A DNA stretch of 64,000 nt from Kribbella jiaozuonensis (GTDB lineage Bacteria > Actinomycetota > Actinomycetes > Propionibacteriales > Kribbellaceae). Each line of letters opens with the position of its first letter. Position 1 is the stretch's first letter. Position numbers and translations under genes: made by a program. The notes under the pieces were generated by a model. The model saw only the letters and a program-made list of their open reading frames with translations, had not been told where the DNA came from and searched no databases. Below are positions 6,297 to 15,243 of this stretch, one piece after another. The stretch covers positions 310,001-374,000 of the forward strand of contig NZ_SZPZ01000005.1 in the NCBI RefSeq assembly GCF_005233875.1. Direction: 5' to 3'.

Positions 6297-8648
6297 ATGT
6301 TCTCGCGCCGTCACCTTCGCGCTGCCTTGACGACCGTCGTCGTCTCGATCGGTCTGCTCGCCACGGGCGGGTTGCACGCCACGGCGGCCCCGCCGATGCC
6401 TGATCCGTTCCCGTCGGAGACCTGGCCGCTCGGGCCGCCGACGAAGCCGTTCGCGCCGGCCGACGACGTCATCAAGGACCTCGGCTCGCCGGTCAGCTCG
6501 CTCACGGTCATGGAGGGCGCGGTCGGCCGCACCCCGGACGGCCGCGACGTCGTGTACGCCGTACCCTCCGGCGAGAACGCCCGGCTCAACGTGGTGGACC
6601 TGCACACCCGCGAGCTGATCCGCGCCGTACCGCTGCCGGGCGCTGCCGGCGGCTGGGCGATCGTCGTGACGCCGAACGGGGACGTCTACCTCGGCACGTA
6701 CCCGTACGCGCACCTCTACCGCTACAGCCCCGGCACCGGCGAGGTGACGGACCTGGGCCAGCCCATTCCGGGTGAGTCCCAGATCTACGGCCTGACCGCT
6801 GACCCGGACGGCAACGTGTACGCCGGGACCTATCCGACCGCGCACGCCTTCAAGTACGACCCGTCGAACGGACAGGTCACCGATTACGGCTCACTCGACC
6901 CGGTGCAGCAGTACGCACGATCCACGGTCTACGACCCCGACCACCGCAAGCTGTTCGTCGGCGTCTCGACTCCGAATGCCCGCCTGCTTCGGATCGACGT
7001 CGACACCAAGGCGGTCGAGGACATCACTCCCCCGGGTACGACGGCCAAGGACTTCATCGACCTGGACTACGCCGGCGGCAAGGTGTTCGCGAACGCCAGC
7101 AGCCGACTGGTGGTGGTCGACGCGGTCACCGGTGAGCAGATCAAGTACACCGACGCGACCACTGGCCAGCAGGTGATGGACTACCCGATCGCTGCCCGCG
7201 GCGTCTCCGCAGCCGGACCAGGCGGCGTCTACTTCACCAACAACACCCTGGCCCTCACGCACTACGACCTGGACACCAACACGGTCGGTCCGGTCTCGCC
7301 GCCGCGGACACTGACGCGTGGCGCATCCATCGGCTACGGCTGGGTGACCGAGAACGGTGTACCCGTGCTGTACGGCCTGGCCGGCAACTACTCCGGTGGG
7401 ACGTTCCGCTACAACCCGGCCGACGGGACGCTGGCGCAGTGGAGCTCACCGTTCCAGTACGTGCCGTCGCCGCTGATGCACGAGCTGGCTGACCCCGTGA
7501 CGGGCAAGGTGTTCGTCAACGTCTACCTGAACGGCTCCACGGCCATCTATGACCCGGCGACCGGCAAGTCCACCGTCACCACCCGGCAGGGACAGGTCGA
7601 GGGCTGGGCCTGGGACGGCACCGGCAAGATGTACGTCGGCATCTATCCGTACGGCCGGTTGTCGCTCTGGGACCCGGCGCAACCGGACAGCACGACCAAC
7701 CCGAAGGAACTGTTCAGCCTGGTCGACAGCGACCACCAGAACAGGCCGGTGTCGGTGGTCCCCGACGGCAACCACGTGTACGTCGGCACCACGCCGGCGT
7801 ACGGCGAGTACGGCGGCGCGCTGACCGTGTACGACGTACCGACCGGCAGCCACACCGTCTACCGCAACCTGGTGACCGACCAGACGATCGCGTCCATCCT
7901 GCCTGCGGGCGCGAACGTGTGGGCCGGCTCCAGCATCGAAGGCGGTCAGGGCACCGACCCGAGAGCCACCGAGGCCCACCTGATCAAGGTGGACCCGGAG
8001 ACGGGCGCCGTGCTCACCGACATCGTCCCGGTGTCGGGCGCAGCCAGCATCAACGAGCTGACCTACGGACCGGACGGCAACATCTGGGGACTGGCCGACG
8101 GGATCGTCTTCGTCGTCAACCCGACGACAGGTGAGGTACTGCGGCTGCTGCCCGTGTTCAGCGCAGTCACCGGTTCACAGGACGGCGCGCTCTCCTGGCG
8201 CGACGGCCACTTGTACGGCGTGACCGGCGGCCGACTGTTCGTCCTGGACAGCCTGAGCGGACACGCCACCGTCCTGCGCGACCACGGCCTCAACCGGCTC
8301 ACGCAGACCCCGGACGGCACCTACTACTCGTTGCTGCGACCGGACGGCTTCACCAACCCGACCAACCTGGCGTCGTACACGCCACCGGTCGACTCGTGTC
8401 CGCAGTCCGACGTCCGGCCGACAGTCTGGACCGGGAACATCGACAGCCACGTGTCGAACCGCTTCCTGACCTACGGCTGCACGCTGACCGACACACTGCC
8501 CAGTGCGAAGGCGGACTGGCCGAACCACGCGGCGTACGTCATCGCGGTCGACCGAAAGCTCCGCCAGCTCGAGCAGGCCGGCACGGTCGAGCGCTGGGAG
8601 GGCGTCCTGATCAGGGTCGCGGCGGCCCGGTCCAACGTGGGCCGGTGA
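6297..8648 (+). CDS. Secreted beta-propeller protein
   Basis: A 783-residue exported protein. A Sec-type signal peptide (RRHLR, hydrophobic stretch, cleavage near ATA-A) is followed by many propeller blades with repeats such as T-NGDVYLGTYPYAHLYRYSPGTGE and YDPATGK, typical of NHL/YVTN-like folds. Such proteins often bind or process carbohydrate, but no catalytic motif is evident. The ATG at 6297 with GGGAG upstream is preferred over 6270, which has no ribosome site and would bury the signal peptide. It interrupts the otherwise conserved mrx1-nudC neighbourhood and so looks acquired. Confidence 0.75.
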   Translation: MFSRRHLRAALTTVVVSIGLLATGGLHATAAPPMPDPFPSETWPLGPPTKPFAPADDVIKDLGSPVSSLTVMEGAVGRTPDGRDVVYAVPSGENARLNVVDLHTRELIRAVPLPGAAGGWAIVVTPNGDVYLGTYPYAHLYRYSPGTGEVTDLGQPIPGESQIYGLTADPDGNVYAGTYPTAHAFKYDPSNGQVTDYGSLDPVQQYARSTVYDPDHRKLFVGVSTPNARLLRIDVDTKAVEDITPPGTTAKDFIDLDYAGGKVFANASSRLVVVDAVTGEQIKYTDATTGQQVMDYPIAARGVSAAGPGGVYFTNNTLALTHYDLDTNTVGPVSPPRTLTRGASIGYGWVTENGVPVLYGLAGNYSGGTFRYNPADGTLAQWSSPFQYVPSPLMHELADPVTGKVFVNVYLNGSTAIYDPATGKSTVTTRQGQVEGWAWDGTGKMYVGIYPYGRLSLWDPAQPDSTTNPKELFSLVDSDHQNRPVSVVPDGNHVYVGTTPAYGEYGGALTVYDVPTGSHTVYRNLVTDQTIASILPAGANVWAGSSIEGGQGTDPRATEAHLIKVDPETGAVLTDIVPVSGAASINELTYGPDGNIWGLADGIVFVVNPTTGEVLRLLPVFSAVTGSQDGALSWRDGHLYGVTGGRLFVLDSLSGHATVLRDHGLNRLTQTPDGTYYSLLRPDGFTNPTNLASYTPPVDSCPQSDVRPTVWTGNIDSHVSNRFLTYGCTLTDTLPSAKADWPNHAAYVIAVDRKLRQLEQAGTVERWEGVLIRVAAARSNVGR

Positions 8649-9572
8649 TCACCAGCTGCCGGTGAGGCTCTCGCCGTACCAGCCTTCGATCAGGCGGCGG
8701 GAGATCGAGATCGCACCCGGGAGGGCCATGGTGCCGGCTTCGACCAGCGCGCGGACGTCCTCCCGGGTGAACCACTTCGCCTCGGCGATCTCGTCCTGGT
8801 CCACGTCGATGTCGAAGCTCGACGCCTTCGCGTAGAACCCGAGCATCAGGCTCGCGGGCAGCGGCCAGGGCTGGCTCCCGGCGTACAGGACCTCTTCGCC
8901 GACGATCACACCGGTCTCTTCGAGCACCTCACGCCGTACGGCGGCCTCGAGCGACTCGCCCGGCTCGACGAAGCCGGCCAGCGTCGAGTACCGCCCCGCC
9001 GGCCAGGCCTCGTTGCGGCCGAGCAGAGCGCGGTCCTGGTCGTCGGTGACGAGCACGATGATCGCCGGGTCGCTGCGCGGGAAGTGCGACAGACCGCAGT
9101 TCGGGCAGCGCCGGACGTGGCCTGCCTCCACCACCTCGGTGTGCTCGCCGCAGTTCGCGCAGTGAGTGTGGACGCCGTGCCAGTTGGACAGTCCGATCAC
9201 GTTGACCGCGATACCGGCCTCACGGTCGTCGAGCAGCGCGCCGAGTTCGCGCAGGCCGCCGTACGACTCGTCTGCCTCGCCCTTCACCAGCACACCGAAG
9301 ACGGCGCGGCCTTCGGCGGTCATGCCGGCTCCGGACTCGCGGTCGATGCCGAGGAAGATCCGGATGCCTTCCGGCGCCTCGGACGGCGGGACGAAGCGCA
9401 GTGCGGAGCGGTCATCGACCACCTGCACCTGGTCACCGACGACGGCGACCACCTGGGTGTCGGACGAACCCCAGGCCTTCTCCAGCCAGTCGTCGTCACG
9501 GCGGCGGTCGGCGGCACGGTCCAGGACCGATCGGGACAGGGCTAGCGAACCAGGGTCAATCGAGTAGGCCAC
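8649..9572 (-). CDS. nudC: NAD(+) diphosphatase NudC
   Basis: A 307-residue Nudix enzyme that hydrolyses NAD(H), or decaps NAD-capped RNA, to give NMN. Four cysteines at 138, 141, 156 and 159 form the NudC zinc ribbon. The Nudix box runs from G200 to V222, and SQPWPLPAS (233-241) is the family signature that distinguishes NudC from other Nudix enzymes. A TTG start at 9581 is possible. GTG 9572 is preferred because TAGGTT lies seven bases upstream, indicating a leaderless transcript. It is the next backbone gene after mrx1. Confidence 0.92.
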   Translation of the reverse strand: MAYSIDPGSLALSRSVLDRAADRRRDDDWLEKAWGSSDTQVVAVVGDQVQVVDDRSALRFVPPSEAPEGIRIFLGIDRESGAGMTAEGRAVFGVLVKGEADESYGGLRELGALLDDREAGIAVNVIGLSNWHGVHTHCANCGEHTEVVEAGHVRRCPNCGLSHFPRSDPAIIVLVTDDQDRALLGRNEAWPAGRYSTLAGFVEPGESLEAAVRREVLEETGVIVGEEVLYAGSQPWPLPASLMLGFYAKASSFDIDVDQDEIAEAKWFTREDVRALVEAGTMALPGAISISRRLIEGWYGESLTGSW

Positions 9573-9579
9573 GTGCCTC

Positions 9580-9585
9580 AACCTA
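9580..9585 (-). promoter_or_regulatory. -10 element of leaderless nudC
   Basis: TAGGTT on the minus strand ends seven bases before GTG 9572, and there is no Shine-Dalgarno. Confidence 0.45.
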
Positions 9586-9611
9586 CCCCGGCATCATGAG
9601 AGCATCCCCGC

Positions 9612-10325
9612 ATGAGTATTCACATCGCCGCCGAGAAGGGGCAGATCGCACCGCGGGTGCTGTTCCCCGGGGACCCGCTGCGGGCCAAGTGGATCGCGGA
9701 GACCTATCTGGACGACGTGATCTGCTACACCGAGATCCGGAACATGTTCGGCTTCACCGGCACCTACAAGGGTGAGCGGATCTCCGTGCAGGGCTCCGGG
9801 ATGGGCCAGCCGTCCGCGTCCATCTACGCGAACGAGCTGTTCGCGGAGTACGACGTACAGACCCTGATCCGGGTCGGGACGTGCGGTGCGCTGACCGAGG
9901 CGGTCCGGGTCCGCGACGTGATCGTGGCGATGTCCGCGAGCACCGACTCGCAGATGAACCGGCTGCGCTTCCACGGCATCGACTACGCGCCGACCGCCGA
10001 CTACCAGCTGCTCCGTGCGGCGGTGGACGCGGCCGAGGCGGCCGGACTGAACGTGCACGTCGGCCAGGTGTTCTCCGGCGACCTGTTCTACAACGACCGC
10101 GCCGACCTGGTCTCGCGGACCGCGGAGTATGGCGTACTGGGTATCGAGATGGAGGCGTCGGCGCTCTACACGCTGGCTGCGAAGTTCGGCCGCCGGGCGC
10201 TCGGCATCATGACGGTGTCTGACCACCTCATCACCAAGGAGGAGACGACGGCGGAAGAGCGCCAGACGACCTTCTCGGAGATGATCACGATCGCCCTCGA
10301 CGCGGCGATCGAGGTGCCGGTCTGA
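9612..10325 (+). CDS. deoD: Purine-nucleoside phosphorylase, DeoD type
   Basis: A 237-residue enzyme of the trimer-built, hexameric DeoD class. It phosphorolyses purine (deoxy)nucleosides to free base and (deoxy)ribose-1-phosphate in salvage. Landmarks are the VLFPGDPLRAKWIAE start, the GSGMGQPSASIYA phosphate loop, RVGTCGAL, GIEMEASALY and TVSDHL with the catalytic Asp. Length is typical. It is divergent from nudC across about 40 bp. The lipoprotein gene downstream overlaps its stop codon, so the two are probably cotranscribed. Confidence 0.95.
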   Translation: MSIHIAAEKGQIAPRVLFPGDPLRAKWIAETYLDDVICYTEIRNMFGFTGTYKGERISVQGSGMGQPSASIYANELFAEYDVQTLIRVGTCGALTEAVRVRDVIVAMSASTDSQMNRLRFHGIDYAPTADYQLLRAAVDAAEAAGLNVHVGQVFSGDLFYNDRADLVSRTAEYGVLGIEMEASALYTLAAKFGRRALGIMTVSDHLITKEETTAEERQTTFSEMITIALDAAIEVPV

Positions 10326-10906
10326 AGCCGCGGTACGGCGCCGCCGTACTGGCCTGCGCCGTGATGGCATTCGGTACGGCGGCGTGCTCGGGCAGCAAGT
10401 CCGACGACAACAAGCCGAACGCCGCAGGTAGCTCCAGCAGCTCCACTGCTCCGGGCACCACCACCAGCAGCAGTGCGTCTTCGACAGGTCCGGAGGAGAA
10501 GCTGCCGGACCTCACCGCCGCACAGGTCGTGACAGCCTTTGCCGGCAAGGGCTACAAGTGCAGCACCGACGAGGCGTACCAGACGTGCGCGCAGGGCGTC
10601 ACGTCGATCCAGGTCCTGATCGGCAAGCAGCCGCGGCCGCCGGTGATCTCGCTGCAGGCGACCGGGGTCGCTGCGGAGGCCGCGACCAAGCTGTCCGACT
10701 TCGCACCGCAGGCGCTGGAGCTCGCGCACGTGAACCCGCGCGGCCAGATCGCGGACTGGCTGAAGCAGCAGCAGAGCAAGGCATCCGCGCAGACCACGGC
10801 CGGCGACTGGACGGTCGAGTTCTCGACCGAGGCGGACACCGATCAGCCCGGAGCGATCCTCACGCTGACCGACAAGCTCTGCAAGGTCGACTGCGGAGCT
10901 GAGTAG
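10322..10906 (+). CDS. Small lipoprotein, probable CTG start
   Basis: A 194-residue predicted lipoprotein. Starting at CTG 10322 gives KPRYGAAVLACAVMAFGTAAC, a basic n-region, hydrophobic core and lipidation Cys at residue 22. The first in-frame GTG/ATG (10361/10364) would delete the basic n-region. GAGGTG lies five bases before the CTG, and the CTG overlaps the deoD TGA as CTGA, which supports coupled initiation. After a Ser/Thr/Pro linker the mature domain (about residues 60-194) has four cysteines. No family recognised. Confidence 0.6.
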   Translation: MKPRYGAAVLACAVMAFGTAACSGSKSDDNKPNAAGSSSSSTAPGTTTSSSASSTGPEEKLPDLTAAQVVTAFAGKGYKCSTDEAYQTCAQGVTSIQVLIGKQPRPPVISLQATGVAAEAATKLSDFAPQALELAHVNPRGQIADWLKQQQSKASAQTTAGDWTVEFSTEADTDQPGAILTLTDKLCKVDCGAE

Positions 10907-10920
10907 GACTCAGATAGCAG

Positions 10921-11562
10921 CTACGCCGTGACGAGCTTGGGCAGGACCTGCAGGAGCCGATCGGTCAGCAGGTCCGGGGTCTTGTCCGGGTTCGCCGCGT
11001 AGCCGACCACGGCCTGCTCGAACAGGCCGTCGACCAGCGCGTACGCCGTGGGCGCGTCAACGGTCGGCGTGGTCGCGGTGAGATCGGCGTACCGGCCGAG
11101 GATGCGCCAGATCATCTCCTCGAGCAGCTTGTCGATCGCCTCGACGTCCGGGCGGAGCTGCTCCTCGAACATGCTCTGCGCGCGCAGGTCGTACCAGAGT
11201 TTGTGCATCGGGGTCTCGTCGACCAGGGTCTGGGTCATCTTCGCCAGGAACCCGGTGACCAGCTCCTCCCCCGACGTCGCCGTCTCGACGACCTCGTCGT
11301 ACCGCCGGGCGCACTTGGTCTTGTAGTAGCGCACGCAGTAGCTGATCAGGTCGATCTTGTCGCGGAAGTAGTAGTGCACGACGCCGTGGGTGAACTCGGA
11401 GTTGTTCGCGATCTCCCGCAGGCTGGTCCGCGCGTACCCGAGCTCGCCGAGGGTCTTCAGCGCGGACTCGGCCAGCGCCACCCGGCGTCGCTCGATCTTG
11501 TCGATCCCGGAGACCCGGGCCGGCCGGTCCGGTTCGGTCACGCTCGCTGACGTCACTGCCAC
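10921..11562 (-). CDS. TetR/AcrR family regulator
   Basis: A 213-residue regulator with an N-terminal TetR helix-turn-helix (about residues 30-70, including TSLREIANNSEFTHGVVHYYF) and a helical ligand domain. It starts at GTG 11562 after GAGGAGAGG. It is divergent from the SDR-reductase-ligase cluster. The gap between them contains two near-identical TTGAC palindromes 22 bp apart, which are the obvious candidate operators. It likely represses the cluster and itself, released by an acyl or lipid-derived ligand; the ligand is inference. Confidence 0.85.
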   Translation of the reverse strand: MAVTSASVTEPDRPARVSGIDKIERRRVALAESALKTLGELGYARTSLREIANNSEFTHGVVHYYFRDKIDLISYCVRYYKTKCARRYDEVVETATSGEELVTGFLAKMTQTLVDETPMHKLWYDLRAQSMFEEQLRPDVEAIDKLLEEMIWRILGRYADLTATTPTVDAPTAYALVDGLFEQAVVGYAANPDKTPDLLTDRLLQVLPKLVTA

Positions 11563-11639
11563 ACCGCCCTCTCCTCATCGGGTCGTTGCGTCAGAGTACC
11601 CCGCCCCGGGCCAGGCGCGTCCCGGTGCGGGGAGATTTC

Positions 11640-11675
11640 TTGACAAGTGTCAAACAAAGTCTTGACGGGTGTCAA
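11640..11675. promoter_or_regulatory. Tandem operator palindromes of the divergent TetR
   Basis: TTGACAAGTGTCAA (11640-11653) and TTGACGGGTGTCAA (11662-11675) are two copies of one palindrome spaced 22 bp start to start, about two helical turns. They lie between the TetR gene and the SDR gene. Confidence 0.6.
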
Positions 11676-11731
11676 AGACCTGGCCAGAGTGTGAAACAGC
11701 CAGCCTCGTCGTGTCAGCAAAGGAGCTACAG

Positions 11732-12538
11732 ATGGGTTCTCTCGATCTCTCCGGCCGCAGGGCCCTCGTCACCGGCGGCGCCCAGGGGCTGGGTGAGGGC
11801 ATGGCGAAGGCCCTCGCGGCAGCCGGCGCGAAGGTCGTGATCAGCGACCTGCAGAAGGACGCGGGCGAGAAGGTCGCCGACGCGTTGGACAGCGAGTACG
11901 GAGCGGGTAACGGCTTCGTCGCGCACGACATCACCGACGACGCGCAGTGGGAGAACGCGGTCGTCGCGGCCAACGACATCATGGGCGGCCTGGACATCCT
12001 GGTGAACAACGCCGGGATCGAGATCACCAGCCTGCTCACCGAGGTGACCGCCGACGAGATCCGCAAGATGCTCGAGGTGAACGTCCTCGGCACCACGCTC
12101 GGCGTCAAGTGGGGCCTGCGCACGATGCGTCCCGAGGGCCTGGCCGGTCAGGGCGGCGCGATCATCAACATCGCGTCGGTCGCCGCGACCATCGCGTTCC
12201 CCGGCATCGCGGTCTACTCCGCGACCAAGTCCGCGGTCGATCGCCTCACCAAGGTCGCCGCGATGGAGTCCGGCAAGCTCGGGTACGGCGTCCGCGTCAA
12301 CTGCCTGTACCCCGGTCTGGTCCCGACCGAGATGGGGATGGGCCTGGCCAACGACTGCGCGCAACTCGGGCTGTTCGAGTCTCCCGAGGCAGCGGTCGGC
12401 GCCGTCATCGCACTGACCCCGGCCGGCCGGCTCGGCGAGGTCGCCGACATGGCCGACGCGGTCGTCTTCCTGGCATCGGACGAGGCCCGGTTCATCACCG
12501 GCATCGGCCTGCCGGTCGACGGCGGAATGGGGATGTGA
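11732..12538 (+). CDS. Short-chain dehydrogenase/reductase
   Basis: A 268-residue classical SDR that should oxidise or reduce an alcohol/ketone pair with NAD(P). The Rossmann motif TGGAQGLGEG, NNAG, the catalytic Ser in INIASVAA and the YSATK motif are all present. The chosen ATG follows AGGAG; an upstream extension lacks a ribosome site. It is the first gene of a three-gene cluster under the divergent TetR. With the reductase and acyl-CoA ligase that follow, it probably acts on an acyl or alicyclic substrate. Confidence 0.88.
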   Translation: MGSLDLSGRRALVTGGAQGLGEGMAKALAAAGAKVVISDLQKDAGEKVADALDSEYGAGNGFVAHDITDDAQWENAVVAANDIMGGLDILVNNAGIEITSLLTEVTADEIRKMLEVNVLGTTLGVKWGLRTMRPEGLAGQGGAIINIASVAATIAFPGIAVYSATKSAVDRLTKVAAMESGKLGYGVRVNCLYPGLVPTEMGMGLANDCAQLGLFESPEAAVGAVIALTPAGRLGEVADMADAVVFLASDEARFITGIGLPVDGGMGM

Positions 12539-12542
12539 TCGC

Positions 12543-13667
12543 GTGAGCAGCAAGCCTGTCGTCGTCTACGGCGCCTCCGGCTACACCGGCCGCCTGGTCT
12601 GCGAGTACCTCCGGCAGTACCACGTCCCGTTCGTCGCGGCCGGTCGCGACGAGGCCAAGCTGAAGGCCTCGATGGATGCGCACGTTCCCGGCATCGAGAC
12701 AGCGGACTACGAGATCGCCGTTGTCGACCACGACACCGCCGCACTGACCGATCTGTTCAAGGGCGCGTCTGTCGTGCTGAACACCGTCGGGCCGTTCAGT
12801 GAGCTCGGTCCGGCCGCTGTGGAAGCAGCACTGGCGGCAGGTGCTCACTACACCGACACGACCGGTGAGCAGGACTGGCTGATGACCTGCGACGAGAAGT
12901 ACGGTCCGCAGTTCGCCGAGGCCGGTCTGGTGCTGGCGCCCGGCATCGCACAGATGTACACGACGAGCGAGATCGCCGCGCAGCTCTGCCTGGAGCAGCC
13001 GGGCCTGGACACTCTGGACATCGCGGTGTTCTGGGGCGGCAGCCCGACCATCGCCTCGACCCGCACGATCCTGGTGAACGCTGCGACCTCCAAGGCGCAC
13101 TACCTGGAGAACAACCAGTACGCCGAGTTCCCGACGCAGGGTCTGGTGCAGCTGGTCGTTCCCGGGCAGCACGAGCTGGCCCTGTCGCTGCCATGGGGTG
13201 GAATGTCGCACCCGGTCTGGTTCAAGCGCGATCCGCGAGTCGCCAACTGTAAGGCGCAGGGCGGTGTCTTCAACGCGGCGCTGATGAACGGCGTACCGCA
13301 GATCGTTGCCGCAGCGCTCGAGGCGACCAAGGACATGGCGCCGGACGAGCGCAACGAGGCACTGACCGCCACCGCGCGCCAGGTGATGAACGAGATGCCG
13401 CCGCGGGAGAACCCACGGGTCAACAAGACCCTGGACTCGGTGCACGCCTCCGGACCGCTCGGTCGGGCGCACTGCGTCATCCACGGCAACAGCAACTACC
13501 AGCAGACCGGGCTGATGCAGGCGTACGCCGCGTACTCGCTGCTGCAGACGCCACCGAAGCGGGTCGGGTTCGCGAGTGGTTGCCAGGCGTTCGGTCACCG
13601 CGAGCTGCTCGGCGTACTGCGGAGCTTCGGGCTGGTGTCCGAGCCGCAGCTGACTGTGCAGCACTAA
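12543..13667 (+). CDS. Saccharopine dehydrogenase-like oxidoreductase
   Basis: A 374-residue protein starting with VVVYGASGYTGRLV, the dinucleotide-binding loop of saccharopine dehydrogenase-like and trans-acting enoyl reductase proteins. The rest resembles this uncharacterised group rather than true lysine-pathway enzymes. It starts at GTG 12543, four bases after the SDR stop, so it is in the same operon. Expected to be a cytoplasmic NAD(P)-linked reductase; the substrate cannot be read from sequence. Confidence 0.75.
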   Translation: MSSKPVVVYGASGYTGRLVCEYLRQYHVPFVAAGRDEAKLKASMDAHVPGIETADYEIAVVDHDTAALTDLFKGASVVLNTVGPFSELGPAAVEAALAAGAHYTDTTGEQDWLMTCDEKYGPQFAEAGLVLAPGIAQMYTTSEIAAQLCLEQPGLDTLDIAVFWGGSPTIASTRTILVNAATSKAHYLENNQYAEFPTQGLVQLVVPGQHELALSLPWGGMSHPVWFKRDPRVANCKAQGGVFNAALMNGVPQIVAAALEATKDMAPDERNEALTATARQVMNEMPPRENPRVNKTLDSVHASGPLGRAHCVIHGNSNYQQTGLMQAYAAYSLLQTPPKRVGFASGCQAFGHRELLGVLRSFGLVSEPQLTVQH

Positions 13668-13677
13668 GGGAGCTGTT

Positions 13678-15243
13678 GTGCGACTGGTCGACTACCTGGA
13701 CAAGGGCGCCTCGCTGGGCCCGGATGCGGCCTGCCTCACCACGGACGGCGAGACGCTCTCGTACGCCGAGGTGCAGCAGCTGTCGTACCGGATCGCGGGC
13801 GCACTGGAGGCGACCGGCGTACGTCCGGGTGGGAAGGTCGCGATCCTGTCCGCGAACGACCCGATCGCGTTCAGCTGCGTGTTCGGGATCAGCCGGGCCG
13901 GTGCGATCTGGTGCCCGATCAATCCGCGCAACGAGGCCGCTGAGAACCGTGAGCTGCTCGACCAGTTCGACTGCGAAGTACTGATCTACCAGTCGGCGTT
14001 CGCGCCGTTGGTGGACCGCATCCGGGACTCGCTGCCCAAGGTGCACACGTTCGTGTGCCTCGACGGGGAGCCCACAGACTCCGACCCAGACCCCCACCCC
14101 AGCGGTCGGAGAATCGTCGGTTGGGACGCGTTCAGCGGGGGCGCGTCCCAGCCGGCACCCGATCTGACCGATCCGGACGATCTCGCGATGATCGTCGGGA
14201 CCGGCGGTACGACGGGCCGTCCGAAAGGAGTGATGCTCGGCAACGCCAACCTCGAGACGATGACCGCGCTGACACTGATGGGGTACCCCTTCGGCGAGCG
14301 GCCGGTCTATCTGGCGCTGGCGCCGTTGACGCACGCGGCCGGGGTGCTCTGCTTCCCGGTGCTCGCGTCCGGCGGGGAGATCGTGATCATGCGAGCTCCC
14401 GACGTCCACGCGTTCCTGGAGCTGATACCGCGACACGGGGTGACGCACACGTTCTTGCCGCCGACGCTGATCTACATGGTGCTGGCGGCGCCGGAGCTGG
14501 ACTCCACGGACCTGTCGTCGTTGCGGTGCTTCTGGTACGGTGCGGCGCCGATGTCGGTCGCCCGGCTCGAGGAGGCGCTGCAACGGATCGGTCCGGTGAT
14601 GGCGCAGCTCTTCGGGCAGACCGAGGCGCCGATGATGATCTCGATCCTGCCGCCGGCCGCGCATTTCGATGCCTCAGGCAACATTGCGCGGGGCCGGCTG
14701 TCGTCGGCCGGGCGGCCGTCACCGCTGGTCACGGTGGCGATCATGGGCGCGGACGGCGCTCTCCTTCCCTCGGGCGAGCGAGGTGAGATCGTCGTCCGCG
14801 GCTCATTGGTGATGCGGGGCTACTACCGCAACCCCGATGCGACCGCAGCGGCGTCGGCGTACGGCTGGCACCACACCGGTGACATCGGCTACCTCGACGG
14901 CGACAACTTCCTGTACATCGTCGACCGGGCGAAGGACATGATCATCACCGGCGGCTTCAACGTGTACTCCACCGAGGTCGAGCAGGCGCTGATGGCGCAC
15001 ACCGACGTACAGGATTGCGCAGTTGTCGGACAACCTGATGAGAAGTGGGGCGAGCGGGTCGTCGCCGTCGTCCAGCTGCAGCCCGGCAGTCTGGTCGGGC
15101 CGGACGAGCTGATCGCGTTCGCGAAGGCACGCATCGGCAGCGTGAAGGCACCGAAGCAGGTCCTCGTCTGGCACGACCTGCCACGCTCCAAGGTCGGCAA
15201 GGTGGTCAAGCCGGAGATCAAGGCGCGTCTAGCTACTGGATGA
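13678..15243 (+). CDS. Acyl-CoA synthetase (AMP-forming)
   Basis: A 521-residue ANL-superfamily ligase that activates a carboxylic acid to acyl-AMP and then acyl-CoA. Motifs include GTGGTTGRPKGV (ATP loop), LFGQTEAP, the YGWHHTGDIGYLD motif, RAKDMIITGGFNVYS and a C-terminal Lys in RSKVGKVVK. GGGAG precedes the GTG at 13678. Ten bases separate it from the preceding gene. It likely supplies the CoA ester for, or consumes the product of, the two upstream oxidoreductases. Its end overlaps the convergent GPP34 gene by 15 bp. Confidence 0.9.
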   Translation: MRLVDYLDKGASLGPDAACLTTDGETLSYAEVQQLSYRIAGALEATGVRPGGKVAILSANDPIAFSCVFGISRAGAIWCPINPRNEAAENRELLDQFDCEVLIYQSAFAPLVDRIRDSLPKVHTFVCLDGEPTDSDPDPHPSGRRIVGWDAFSGGASQPAPDLTDPDDLAMIVGTGGTTGRPKGVMLGNANLETMTALTLMGYPFGERPVYLALAPLTHAAGVLCFPVLASGGEIVIMRAPDVHAFLELIPRHGVTHTFLPPTLIYMVLAAPELDSTDLSSLRCFWYGAAPMSVARLEEALQRIGPVMAQLFGQTEAPMMISILPPAAHFDASGNIARGRLSSAGRPSPLVTVAIMGADGALLPSGERGEIVVRGSLVMRGYYRNPDATAAASAYGWHHTGDIGYLDGDNFLYIVDRAKDMIITGGFNVYSTEVEQALMAHTDVQDCAVVGQPDEKWGERVVAVVQLQPGSLVGPDELIAFAKARIGSVKAPKQVLVWHDLPRSKVGKVVKPEIKARLATG

